Shown here: positions 26,456 to 34,244 of the stretch, piece by piece | How positions within the stretch are numbered: position 1 is the first letter of the stretch | Layout of the letters: each line of letters begins with the position of its first letter | Source: a virus | Virus record (IMG/VR): IMGVR_UViG_3300020455_000892 | Location: 18,032-82,031 of that record | Strand: one strand, 5' to 3' | DNA length: 64,000 bases | Notes under the pieces: generated by a model | Databases searched by the model: none | Seen by the model: the letters and a program-made list of their open reading frames with translations, nothing else | Told to the model about the DNA's origin: nothing | Program-made: the position numbers and the translations under genes

Positions 26456-27553
26456 TTAACTTATACCGGCTAATTTTTGAAGGTAAACAATATCAGCTGT
26501 CTTGCCGTCAGCTGATGCTGATGCTTCTGCTTTGTTTCCAGTGATTTCTGTAGTAGATTCACTTAATACCTTCTTTTCTGGTTGTTTAGCGTCTTCCTTC
26601 AAAACTGAAGGGAGATACTTGTTGAATGCATTTTGTAACTTGTCTGTTTTAACACTTTCAAGTAACGCACCCATAATTTCTTTGTGATCTTTGCTGAGGG
26701 GTTGCATCATTTCTTGCATAATTGCTTTTCTTTCTGCTGTGTCTTTAGCAATCCGTACAGTTTTTGCACTTTCTGCTATCATCACTTCCTTATCAGCAAT
26801 GGCTTTATCTTTGTTTTTAATCTCGCCTTGCAGATCTTCTACTACCTTATTCAACTTAGCAACTTCCGTTCCTTCGTTGAGGTAGCTTGACATAAATTCA
26901 GCGGCAAATGTTTCAAATATCTTACGTCCAAAGGTATTTTCTTTGGCTGATTTGATATCTTCACGCAATGTATTAAGTTCTGACTTAATGGTGTTTTCCA
27001 TTATGCCTTCAACTTTCTTTGCGGCTGTGTTTACAAAGTTCTGTTTAGTTTGATTAATAACCTCTTTGCCTTCTTTGATCATTTTGACTTTTGCTTCAAC
27101 TAGTGAGCGTTTGTCTTCATGAAACTCATTGAGCTCTTTAGTTAACTGCTCTAGTACAAATCCTTCCAACTTGGACATATTTGCATCTTGAGCAGAACGG
27201 TCATTACGAAGTTCGTCAATTTCCTTCGCAAGTGTCTCCATCACAAACTTATCAAGAACTTTTGCATGTTCTTTCATGTGCTTGCGATATGCAACACGGT
27301 CTTCGCTGACTTTTGCTTTATCTTCTTTGAACTCTTCGAGTTCTTTTCCGATAACATCGCCAATCATTTTATCCATAGCTTCTACCATTTGCTCTTTGTC
27401 ATTTTCATAACGCTGTGCAAACTCTTCTCTAAGTTCTGCTGTGATTGTCTCACGAGCTTCCGTTAGTTGGGTATCCCAAGCTTCAGATATCGAAGATCTA
27501 ACCTCTTCGGAGAGCGTATTTGAGTTTAATAGTTCATCCATTGCATGAGCCAT
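26456..27553 (-). CDS. gp22: Prohead core scaffolding protein
   Basis: A 365-residue protein, mostly long charged helices and coiled coil (RETITAELREEFAQRYENDK, DKMIGDVIGKELEEF, VVEDLQGEIKNKDKAIADKE). The helical, Glu/Lys-rich composition and position between gp21 and gp23 identify the T4-type scaffold gp22. It forms the inner prohead core around which gp23 assembles and is degraded by gp21 during maturation. The C-terminal 50 residues are polar and Ala/Ser-rich (TGNKAEASASADGKTADIVY). It is longer than T4 gp22 (269). It begins one base before the end of gp21, so translation is probably coupled. Confidence 0.88.
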   Translation of the reverse strand: MAHAMDELLNSNTLSEEVRSSISEAWDTQLTEARETITAELREEFAQRYENDKEQMVEAMDKMIGDVIGKELEEFKEDKAKVSEDRVAYRKHMKEHAKVLDKFVMETLAKEIDELRNDRSAQDANMSKLEGFVLEQLTKELNEFHEDKRSLVEAKVKMIKEGKEVINQTKQNFVNTAAKKVEGIMENTIKSELNTLREDIKSAKENTFGRKIFETFAAEFMSSYLNEGTEVAKLNKVVEDLQGEIKNKDKAIADKEVMIAESAKTVRIAKDTAERKAIMQEMMQPLSKDHKEIMGALLESVKTDKLQNAFNKYLPSVLKEDAKQPEKKVLSESTTEITGNKAEASASADGKTADIVYLQKLAGIS

Positions 27554-27554
27554 A

Positions 27555-28193
27555 TTAATCTCTCCTGTATCTTAGGTTTTTAATAAAGTTAGTCACCTCT
27601 TCCTGGAGATAACGTTGTGCGCCACGGTCGTGTCTAGTTGCATCAGCGACATCCATCAACACATTACCCCGTCTATGATTCATTATTCTTTCATAGATTG
27701 GATCAGGGTAGGCATCTGGAGCACTTGGATTTGCAACGATATCGACAGTAATGATTTCAAAATCCTTTACTATGCCGCTTTCGTTAACATTGCCACTGCC
27801 TCGGCTTGACACGCCTAATTTTACACCACTCTCCAATAAGGTTTTACAAATATTTCCCATTGGAGTTGGTAAGATTTTTAGCTTGCCGATCCCATTTGCG
27901 CCATCAGTATCCATTTCAGTGATCATGTGACTTACACGATCTAAATTGATATTCAGGTCATCTGGGTGATCAGCTTCGCCTAATACACTATATCCACCTT
28001 TGATTTTTTCATTGATTGCTTTAACTGCACTATGAATTTCTTCTTTGGTGTATATCCTGTTGTTCTGGTTTCGAACATCGCCTTCAATAAAAATACCTTT
28101 CATATACAAGTTCTTACCGTTACCTTCTTCTAATGTTTCAGTAACAATATTCGCTTGATTATATGTTAAGTGTTCTTTTAGCGAGGTCATCAT
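27555..28193 (-). CDS. gp21: Prohead core protease
   Basis: A 212-residue gp21-type serine protease. Family blocks are visible: NRIYTKEEIHSAVKAINEKI, the His-bearing GEADHPDDLNINLDRVSHMI (His76) and the Ser-bearing KLGVSSRGSGNV (Ser129/130), followed by the IITVDIVANPSAPDA segment. It matures the prohead by cleaving the scaffold, gp23 and core proteins. Two adjacent ATGs are available; the first is used here, one base beyond the stop of the upstream acidic gene. The length matches T4 gp21 (212). Confidence 0.93.
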   Translation of the reverse strand: MMTSLKEHLTYNQANIVTETLEEGNGKNLYMKGIFIEGDVRNQNNRIYTKEEIHSAVKAINEKIKGGYSVLGEADHPDDLNINLDRVSHMITEMDTDGANGIGKLKILPTPMGNICKTLLESGVKLGVSSRGSGNVNESGIVKDFEIITVDIVANPSAPDAYPDPIYERIMNHRRGNVLMDVADATRHDRGAQRYLQEEVTNFIKNLRYRRD

Positions 28194-28194
28194 A

Positions 28195-29019
28195 TTACTT
28201 TACGCCTTTAATTGGACTATCGGACTTGGTGTCTTCGTCTTTTGCTTTAGGCGCCGCACTTGGTGAACCAGCTTCTTGTGGACCATCAACACCCATATCC
28301 TTAGCCGCTGGAGCAGGTCTACCCTTCTCTTCACCGCCTGGGGCTGAGTGTGCTTTAGCATCGTTAGGTGCTTTAGCTTGTGATGCTACAGGTGAGCCTT
28401 TGTCAGATGTGTCACTGTGTGATACACTAACTGCACTCATTGAAGCGCCTTCTTCAACGGCTTCCACTTCTTCAGTTGCTACTGATTCCATTTCGTCGTC
28501 CATTTCTGGCTCTTCATCACCTGGCTCTTCACCTTGCATTTCTGCAAAAGCGGCTCTAAGTTCGGCAATAGCATCTTCTACGTTGTCCATAGCTTCTTCA
28601 GCGTCTGGGGCTTCTTCGTCGCCCATTTCTTCTGCGTCTGCTTCTGGTTCCATGTCCATAGCTAAATCCATTTCAGCTTCTGGCTCTTCCATGTCGTCGT
28701 CGTCCATGATTTCTTCTTGGTCAATCTCTTCTTCAGCTGTTTCAATGTCGTCTAAGAAATCTTCTTCAGCATCGGAAGCGTCAATCGCTTCTTCTACTTC
28801 ATCCTCAGAATCATCGTCAGCTTCGTCAAGATCGATAGTTTCGTCTAGGTCTTCATCGGCAATCTCGTCTTCTACAATTTCATCATTCTCTTGTAGTGAT
28901 GCCCAATGATTTTTAGCTTTTTCTACAAACACGTTGTGAAGTAGATCAGCCGCTTTATCTTGCTCATCATTAACGATATATTCGAGGACCTTTACTAAAG
29001 ATTCCTTGTGTTCGCTCAT
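28195..29019 (-). CDS. gp67: Acidic prohead core protein, gp67-like
   Basis: A 274-residue highly acidic protein. An N-terminal amphipathic region (SLVKVLEYIVNDEQDKAADL) resembles the start of T4 gp67. It is followed by about 160 residues dominated by Asp and Glu with few basic residues, then a polar, Ala/Pro/Gly-rich tail ending in GVK. T4 gp67 is an 80-residue acidic core protein encoded between gp20 and gp21; this gene has the same place and character but is over three times as long. It probably forms part of the prohead core and is cleaved by gp21. An AAGGAGAATG ribosome site precedes the ATG. Assignment rests on position and composition more than on alignment. Confidence 0.72.
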   Translation of the reverse strand: MSEHKESLVKVLEYIVNDEQDKAADLLHNVFVEKAKNHWASLQENDEIVEDEIADEDLDETIDLDEADDDSEDEVEEAIDASDAEEDFLDDIETAEEEIDQEEIMDDDDMEEPEAEMDLAMDMEPEADAEEMGDEEAPDAEEAMDNVEDAIAELRAAFAEMQGEEPGDEEPEMDDEMESVATEEVEAVEEGASMSAVSVSHSDTSDKGSPVASQAKAPNDAKAHSAPGGEEKGRPAPAAKDMGVDGPQEAGSPSAAPKAKDEDTKSDSPIKGVK

Positions 29020-29067
29020 ATCATTCTCCTTAAAAAATTACAGGCTTACCAAGATGGTTTACATCTA

Positions 29068-29075
29068 TATTTACA
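29068..29075 (-). promoter_or_regulatory. Possible late-type promoter box
   Basis: The minus strand reads TGTAAATA in the 144-base gap before the gp67-like gene, 56 bases from its ATG. One mismatch to TATAAATA. No other feature is evident in this gap. Confidence 0.3.
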
Positions 29076-29163
29076 CAACCAAGACGTTTTGCTTGGAAAA
29101 CACCCTAAAAAATGGGTATTTTATGATTATCTCTCTGAGATAAGTAAATTTTACGTTAAAAAA

Positions 29164-29367
29164 TTACTGTGCAGGGGGTTTTGCATAGATCTTTTTAATC
29201 TTTTCAATACGAGTAGCATGTTCAATATTATGCACTTCTCTTTGCTTTCTAAGACGATTAATATGCTTTAAAGTTAGTCTCTGCTTACGAACATCGTCTA
29301 TCTTTCTGTTACTATAATTGTCTTTTTCTGCATCATAATACTCGTTTAAAATATCTGTACTACGCAT
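29164..29367 (-). CDS. Small basic protein between portal and core genes
   Basis: A 67-residue basic protein starting MRSTDILNEYYDAEKDNYSN, with a strongly charged helix (DVRKQRLTLKHINRLRKQRE) and a short Pro/Ala end. Upstream in-frame ATGs exist within the portal gene, but the ATG at 29365-29367 has AGGAG six bases before it and gives an 8-base overlap with the portal stop. T4 encodes gp67 and gp68 between gp20 and gp21; this could be a gp68-like core component by position, but I see no convincing similarity. Confidence 0.68.
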   Translation of the reverse strand: MRSTDILNEYYDAEKDNYSNRKIDDVRKQRLTLKHINRLRKQREVHNIEHATRIEKIKKIYAKPPAQ

Positions 29368-31039
29368 TCTCATCTCCTGCTGGTGCCGCTTCTGCTCCAC
29401 TAATTGGGCTTGCACCTTCCTCTGTACCTTCTGCTCCGTCTACATCTGGGATATCCATATCTGCACCGCCATCTGGTACATCAAATCCTCTTACACCAAC
29501 ATTGCCTAATCCTGGTAATGCATCTCCTTCAGGAGCAACGCCACTTGAGTTCTCTTCTTCCCACATACGTTCATTTTTAATGATTTCTTCTTCAGATAGA
29601 CCCAAGTATTTTTCCATTAAGAAACGTCTACTCATGTAAGGTACACCTTCTAATCCACTGAATACATTGGCTCTAGCCGCATGTACTTCAATTTCTTTAT
29701 ATTGACTAAAGCTCTGTGGTTCAACAAATTGTAAATCAAACAATCCAGCATCAATATTAATACCTTTGTTTTTCATAAACAATTTAAATTCTTTATCCAT
29801 TACAGGTGCAACTGCATTTTGTAATCTCATACAGTATTGATTAAATCTGTATTCTTGTATAAATGCTGTACCAACTCTTCCATCTACATAGCTTGCTGTT
29901 CCATCATCTGGTCCTGTTGGCAAGTAACTGCTAGGCACACGCAATGCTCTAAGCATTTTGTTTGTAAAGTATCTCAGATCATCAATCTGACCTAAGTTCT
30001 CACCACCCGGAAGAACTTCAACTTTACTACCTCTGCCTTCACTAGTCTGTGCAAAAAAGTAGTCTTCCATAATTGATAGCGGATTATAAGCCGCATCCAT
30101 AATAGTAGTACCGCCACCTGTTTTGTTTGGAATACGTTTTTGATGTATTTCATTTTTAACACGTTCAACAAAACCCATTGCTTTGTTAGGTGGCATGTTA
30201 CCTACGTCTACATAAAACACACGTCTTTCAGGTGCTCTTTGTACTCTGTAGATAATAATACTATCTTCTAATAATTCTTTTTGTTTGTATGTTTTAAAGA
30301 TTGGATCAAGTATACTGCTTCCAAAAGGCCAATTCATGTCCATGCCTTCGGTCATACCCATATGAACTATGTGTTGTGCATCTACTGTGTACTCTTGTAT
30401 GTTACCCATGTTTCCGCCATAATCTCCTGGCGCACCACCATAGTTACTTCGATCCATAGTTTGACCACGCATCATACTGTTAACTGTACCGTATGTTTGT
30501 GCATGTTGCACAGGTTTACTTACAGTTTTTTCCTGCATGTTCATATCTATATTTTTTACAATATACTGCTCAGGCTTTTTGCCTTTTGCTTCATTGACAA
30601 CTGCTTTGGTTACATCAACTGGATTGACATAATACAGTTCCCAAGTTTCAGGATCTCTGATAAAAAATTGATCTCCATATTTAATAGTGTTTCTAAACAT
30701 ACGGAAAATACGTTTATCCCAATCTTGCAACGCACACCATTGACTTAGTGTTTGCTCAAGTATTTTTGTTTCACTTTCTGTTGCTTGTTCTTTGAATTCT
30801 ATTTTAAACGGAAGACCATTTGTCTCATCGACTTGTGTACTAAACTCACTAATAATGTCAAGAGCCGCGTTGATTTCGCTGTCCATATCCATTTGATCGT
30901 ATTGTGTATATCTTTCAACACGATTAGGTTGTCCACTATAGACTTCAGGTAGCCAGCTTTGAAAACGGCTAGCACTACTAGGCTTCATGCTATCTGAGCC
31001 TTGTGCTCCGTATGCGGTAAAATGTTTTTTCCAACTCAT
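29360..31039 (-). CDS. gp20: Portal vertex protein
   Basis: A 559-residue T4-type portal. Recognisable blocks are RFQSWLPEVYSGQPNRVERY near the start, YDQMDMDSEINAALDIISEF, PFGSSILDPIFKTYKQKELL, IYRVQRAPERRVFYVDVGNM, MEDYFFAQTSEGRGSKVEVL and LGQIDDLRYFTNKMLRALRV. gp20 forms the dodecameric ring through which DNA enters and to which the neck attaches. The size is close to T4 gp20 (524). The C-terminal 60 residues are an acidic Gly/Pro-rich extension (GGADMDIPDVDGAEGTEEGA). Upstream is a nested pair of promoters, one early-type and one late-type. It heads the head operon. Confidence 0.95.
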   Translation of the reverse strand: MSWKKHFTAYGAQGSDSMKPSSASRFQSWLPEVYSGQPNRVERYTQYDQMDMDSEINAALDIISEFSTQVDETNGLPFKIEFKEQATESETKILEQTLSQWCALQDWDKRIFRMFRNTIKYGDQFFIRDPETWELYYVNPVDVTKAVVNEAKGKKPEQYIVKNIDMNMQEKTVSKPVQHAQTYGTVNSMMRGQTMDRSNYGGAPGDYGGNMGNIQEYTVDAQHIVHMGMTEGMDMNWPFGSSILDPIFKTYKQKELLEDSIIIYRVQRAPERRVFYVDVGNMPPNKAMGFVERVKNEIHQKRIPNKTGGGTTIMDAAYNPLSIMEDYFFAQTSEGRGSKVEVLPGGENLGQIDDLRYFTNKMLRALRVPSSYLPTGPDDGTASYVDGRVGTAFIQEYRFNQYCMRLQNAVAPVMDKEFKLFMKNKGINIDAGLFDLQFVEPQSFSQYKEIEVHAARANVFSGLEGVPYMSRRFLMEKYLGLSEEEIIKNERMWEEENSSGVAPEGDALPGLGNVGVRGFDVPDGGADMDIPDVDGAEGTEEGASPISGAEAAPAGDENA

Positions 31040-31060
31040 TGAGTACTCGATTCCTGTTTT

Positions 31061-31088
31061 ATTATAATGTATTTATAGGATTTGTCAA
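31061..31088 (-). promoter_or_regulatory. Sigma70-like promoter of the head operon
   Basis: On the minus strand TTGACA (31083-31088) and TATAAT (31061-31066) are both perfect with a 16-base spacer. The late-type box TATAAATA lies inside the spacer. The leader to the portal ATG is about 15 bases. Confidence 0.65.
31070..31077 (-). promoter_or_regulatory. Late promoter box of the head operon
   Basis: A perfect T4 late -10 element TATAAATA on the minus strand, 38 bases before the portal start codon, nested between the -35 and -10 of an early-type promoter. Confidence 0.75.
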
Positions 31089-31094
31089 CCATTA

Positions 31095-32972
31095 TTAATC
31101 CGTAGGATTAATATCAGTGTTTTGGTTTGGTGTAGTTTTAAATGCGTTTGCTAGCTTCTCTATTGATGACTGTGCAATCGCAACTGTCGAAGATCCCATG
31201 TGTTCTACAATTTTGTTATAATCTAAATCTGGTTTACCGTCTCCATCAGCATCTTGACCTGTTAGAAAGTTTGGGTCATTGCCGTACTGAGCTCGAAGGA
31301 ATGCGTCACCTCCAGCCAGCAAAGCTCTACCTCGTTGAGGCGTCTGCATTAGATTTGCTAAATCCTCAGGTATAACACCTGCCGCATTTCCAAATAAACC
31401 TGCTAAGAACATCGCTTCAAGTCCATCTACATCACCATTAAATGCATTTAAGAAAGGTTGCACAGTTACCATACCGATTGAAGTACCAAATGCTTCAAAC
31501 AACCCTTTTGTAAATTCGCTTGACATCATTTCAGTTGATCTATCAATAAAGCCTTTCATACTAGTTACTAAGTCAGCATCTGATCCACCACCTAGTTTCA
31601 TTATAGCACTAAGAGCAAGATTTGCCGCTTCAGCATCTCTTTTGTTAAGTCCAAGTGTAAAAGATCTCATAATTTCTAATTCTTTTTGTCTTTCAGTTAT
31701 GAATTGTTTTTCAACTTCGTTACGTTCTTTTGCAAGATCAATTCCTGTTTCATTGATATTAACTGCCATTTGCATTAGTTTCATAGCATCTTCGTTACCA
31801 CCAAATGCTTGAACTTGAAACAGTTTAGTATCAGCATTTTGTTTAAAATTTTGTAATAATTGTGCTATAGCAACATTTGTATCAGTACCACTGTCTCCTG
31901 ATCGAATTCTAGCAATGCCTTCTGTTATAATAGCCATAAGATTTCCGGTTGTATCTAACTGTGCCATTCTACCACCAGCAGTTGCCATTTCACTACCTTC
32001 TACAGCAACACCTTGAATAATAGCATTCATTATTTCTTTTCCAGCTGGTCCCAAGTTGTCTGTTAAATTGCCAGTTACATCTTTAATTGCTTGAATTTGA
32101 TCTTTTGTCATACCTTGCATAGCAACTTGTAGTCTTACATCTTCTTGTGCCGCCATTTGAGCTCGTATTCTTTCACGAGTATTTTGACCAGTGACCCTAG
32201 CCATTTTTTCTTGTTCTCTATAATTGGCAACCATAGCATCAGTAAGATCATTTTGTACATAAAGTCTAAGCTGTTCAGCATCCATACTTTTTCTTCGTAT
32301 GTCAATTTCTTCAGCTAAAAACTGTGCTTGTTCATCTGCCGCCAGTCCGAAGTTTCCAAACTGTTCTGAACTTTTTTGTAGATTTTCTAAAATACCTATA
32401 AAATTCTGACTTCCTTCTTCAACACTGCCTCCAAGTTCTCTCATAGCACCTGTGTTTTGTGCAATAATATTTCCAAACATATCAAGTTGTAAACCTGTTT
32501 TAGCAAGTCTTCTCTGAGTAAGCATTACATCTTCGCCAAATGTAACACCAACATCTCCTGCAAAAGCAAATGTACTGCCAAGCTCTTTAGCTAGTCCAGA
32601 TACCATACCAAATGCAGTAGCCATTGTGCCTAAGCCAAGTGCTTTCATAAAACTTGTAACCATACCAGGTTTAGCTACACTTTGCATCACACCCATAGAA
32701 CTTGCTTTGCCAACTTCTTTAGCAAACTTAGTATTTTGTACTCTGCTTTTTGTTTCGTTCCAAACTTTTTGATAACCTTTAAGATCATCAACAGCAGATT
32801 TAATACTCATTTCACCTGCACTTGTGCCTTTGTTACTTGTTTGTAAACCTGTTAGATTTGTGGCTAAATCGGATAAAACCGCTTTGATATCTGACTGTGT
32901 TGACTCCATTGCAAAGTCTGGAACGTCAACAGTCATTGGTCTTCCGCCCATATTAATTTGGATAACTGCCAT
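31095..32972 (-). CDS. Probable tail tape-measure protein
   Basis: A 625-residue protein, largely helical, with a Gly/Ala/Met-rich hydrophobic stretch near residues 105-145 (SFMKALGLGTMATAFGMVSG) and long charged helices (RRKSMDAEQLRLYVQNDLTD, KERNEVEKQFITERQKELEI). This is typical of tape measures. T4 gp29 is 590 residues and sets a tail of about 100 nm; at about 1.5 angstrom per helical residue this protein predicts about 94 nm. The divergent neighbour is a gp26-like tail-assembly gene with a frameshift, an association seen with tape measures. Near the C-terminus DADGDGKPDLDY resembles a calcium-binding D-x-D-x-D loop. A TATAAATA late box lies 51 bases upstream. It could instead be another inner tail or virion protein. 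Confidence 0.6.
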   Translation of the reverse strand: MAVIQINMGGRPMTVDVPDFAMESTQSDIKAVLSDLATNLTGLQTSNKGTSAGEMSIKSAVDDLKGYQKVWNETKSRVQNTKFAKEVGKASSMGVMQSVAKPGMVTSFMKALGLGTMATAFGMVSGLAKELGSTFAFAGDVGVTFGEDVMLTQRRLAKTGLQLDMFGNIIAQNTGAMRELGGSVEEGSQNFIGILENLQKSSEQFGNFGLAADEQAQFLAEEIDIRRKSMDAEQLRLYVQNDLTDAMVANYREQEKMARVTGQNTRERIRAQMAAQEDVRLQVAMQGMTKDQIQAIKDVTGNLTDNLGPAGKEIMNAIIQGVAVEGSEMATAGGRMAQLDTTGNLMAIITEGIARIRSGDSGTDTNVAIAQLLQNFKQNADTKLFQVQAFGGNEDAMKLMQMAVNINETGIDLAKERNEVEKQFITERQKELEIMRSFTLGLNKRDAEAANLALSAIMKLGGGSDADLVTSMKGFIDRSTEMMSSEFTKGLFEAFGTSIGMVTVQPFLNAFNGDVDGLEAMFLAGLFGNAAGVIPEDLANLMQTPQRGRALLAGGDAFLRAQYGNDPNFLTGQDADGDGKPDLDYNKIVEHMGSSTVAIAQSSIEKLANAFKTTPNQNTDINPTD

Positions 32973-32991
32973 TAACTACTCACTTAACTAT

Positions 32992-32999
32992 GATAAATA
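32992..32999 (+). promoter_or_regulatory. Late-type promoter box for gp26
   Basis: GATAAATA on the plus strand, one mismatch to TATAAATA, 43 bases before the chosen gp26 ATG. It shares a 62-base divergent region with the oppositely oriented late box at 33016-33023. Confidence 0.5.
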
Positions 33000-33015
33000 A
33001 CTTTAACATATATTG

Positions 33016-33023
33016 TATTTATA
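33016..33023 (-). promoter_or_regulatory. Late promoter box for the tape-measure gene
   Basis: A perfect TATAAATA on the minus strand, in the divergent gap between the probable tape-measure gene and gp26, 51 bases before the former's ATG. Confidence 0.7.
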
Positions 33024-33034
33024 GGCAAAAACTA

Positions 33035-33898
33035 ATGGAAAATCCACTACAGAATTATTATCGACATAAAGATATCTATGTTAGACTTCCAACTGGAGGT
33101 AAATGGATGAGAGAACAACCAAATCTTACCGCTGATGGTGAAATTGGTGTTAGAGCTATGACTGTAAGAGATGAACTTTTGCTTAACATACCAGATGCAT
33201 TATACAATGGGCAAGCCATTTACGAGCTTATAGAAAGCATTTGTCCTGACATTGGTGATGCTAGCGATATGAGTTTGCCTGATGTAGATGTAATTATGCT
33301 AGCCAGCAGGGCTACCAGTTACGAAAAAACTTTTCCTGTTGAGGCAACATGTTCACATTGTGAAACTGCTCAAATGTTTGAAGTAGATTTACAAAAAGTT
33401 TTAGGTAATGTGAAAAGTGTATGGGAGCAAACAGAATTAGAAGTTGATGGTCTAGTTGTAGAAATGAGACCAAACACTGTATCTGCCATACATGCAAGCA
33501 ATATCAAAGTAAGTGAGACCAGCAGAGTGCTATCTTCAATGAAAGAGACTGAAACAGTAGATGAGCAATTAAAAGTACAGTACAGCGAAAACATTCAGCA
33601 GATTGCGGCGGCAAATGTAGTTTTACTAGCAGATTCTATTGTTAAAGTTACAATGCCAGACGGAAAGACAGTCGATGAACCACAACACATTATTGATTGG
33701 TTAACAAATTCAAATAGAAAAGTAAATGACATACTCACCAAACAACGCTTGAGAATGAATCTAAATGGAATAGATAAAACTTTTAAGTTTACTTGTGCTC
33801 AAGAAGATTGTGCAAAAACATTTAGTGCAGATATAGAATTTAACCCAAGTTTTTTTTTCACCAGCAACTCCGACTTCAAAAGAACTCTGAACAAGTAA
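33035..33898 (+). CDS. gp26: Baseplate hub / tail assembly protein, gp26-like
   Basis: A 287-residue protein beginning MENPLQNYYRHKDIYVRLPT; the LPTGGKWM segment matches the T4 gp26 (T4_baseplate) family. Two CxxC-type pairs occur: CSHC (residues about 109-112) and CAQEDC near residue 254, suggesting a metal-binding knuckle. Upstream in-frame ATG (32990) would add 15 residues without family similarity and would overlap the late promoter, so the ATG at 33035 was chosen. Near the end the reading frame crosses a run of nine T (33850-33858); the -1 frame from this run is open for 84 codons and has no start. A longer 359-residue product by -1 frameshift is therefore likely. gp26 acts in hub/tail assembly; in many tailed phages a frameshifted pair next to the tape measure are tail-assembly chaperones. 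Confidence 0.82.
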   Translation: MENPLQNYYRHKDIYVRLPTGGKWMREQPNLTADGEIGVRAMTVRDELLLNIPDALYNGQAIYELIESICPDIGDASDMSLPDVDVIMLASRATSYEKTFPVEATCSHCETAQMFEVDLQKVLGNVKSVWEQTELEVDGLVVEMRPNTVSAIHASNIKVSETSRVLSSMKETETVDEQLKVQYSENIQQIAAANVVLLADSIVKVTMPDGKTVDEPQHIIDWLTNSNRKVNDILTKQRLRMNLNGIDKTFKFTCAQEDCAKTFSADIEFNPSFFFTSNSDFKRTLNK

Positions 33899-34113
33899 AC
33901 AAACTTATTTCATACCACGAAAACAATAGTCAACGCATAAGAGAAAGTCTATTAGAAATAGTTCTATATACTGAAGGTGCATTTAATTACACAGACCTTG
34001 AACAATATCCTTTGAGATTAATACAAGATATCAACAAAGCAATCAAGAACAAGAATGACAAGATGTCTGAAGCTATGGATAAAGCAAAAGGTACTAATCG
34101 TAGAAGATTTTAA
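33844..34113 (+). CDS. -1 frame extension of gp26 (frameshift product)
   Basis: The -1 frame opens after a TAA at 33841-33843, crosses the T9 run and stays open to the TAA at 34111-34113. It reads HQQLRLQKNSEQVNKLISYH and continues through LLEIVLYTEGAFNYTDLEQY and PLRLIQDINKAIKNK to a basic end (KGTNRRRF). The first in-frame ATG is only about 16 codons from the stop, and no plausible GTG or TTG start with a ribosome site is seen, so it can hardly be expressed on its own. The sequence is coding-like and ends the plus-strand unit. Joined to gp26 by a -1 slip at the T run it gives a 359-residue protein. It might be the functional counterpart of T4 gp51, which is a guess. Confidence 0.75.
   Translation, partial: PKFFFHQQLRLQKNSEQVNKLISYHENNSQRIRESLLEIVLYTEGAFNYTDLEQYPLRLIQDINKAIKNKNDKMSEAMDKAKGTNRRRF
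33850..33858 (+). other. Slippery site for -1 frameshift
   Basis: Nine consecutive T, read in the gp26 frame as AGT TTT TTT TTC, provide the T-TTT-TTC type heptamer of classical -1 sites. The frame-0 stop follows 38 bases after the run. Slippage here joins gp26 to the start-less -1 frame. Confidence 0.7.
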
Positions 34114-34142
34114 ACATTCTTTCGAAGAGCTAAAGCTCATCG

Positions 34143-34177
34143 TCATACTCATTTCATTTCGTATGATAATTTTTTTA
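34143..34177 (+). terminator. Possible terminator after gp26
   Basis: A 6-bp perfect stem (TCATAC / GTATGA) with a 12-base loop is followed by TAA and eight T on the plus strand, 30 bases after the frameshift stop. The loop is long and the stem AT-rich, so strength is doubtful. Confidence 0.4.
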
Positions 34178-34244
34178 AACATTTTTTTATATGATACGTT
34201 ATTACCTTGTTTTCAGTCGCACTTAGCTTGTTACAGCCAAGTGC

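Noticed and set aside
32990-33034. Upstream ATG of gp26 giving a 302-residue product
   Set aside because: The added MINNFNIYCIYRQKL has no family similarity and starts on the late promoter; the ATG at 33035 starts with the gp26-like MENPLQNYYRH.
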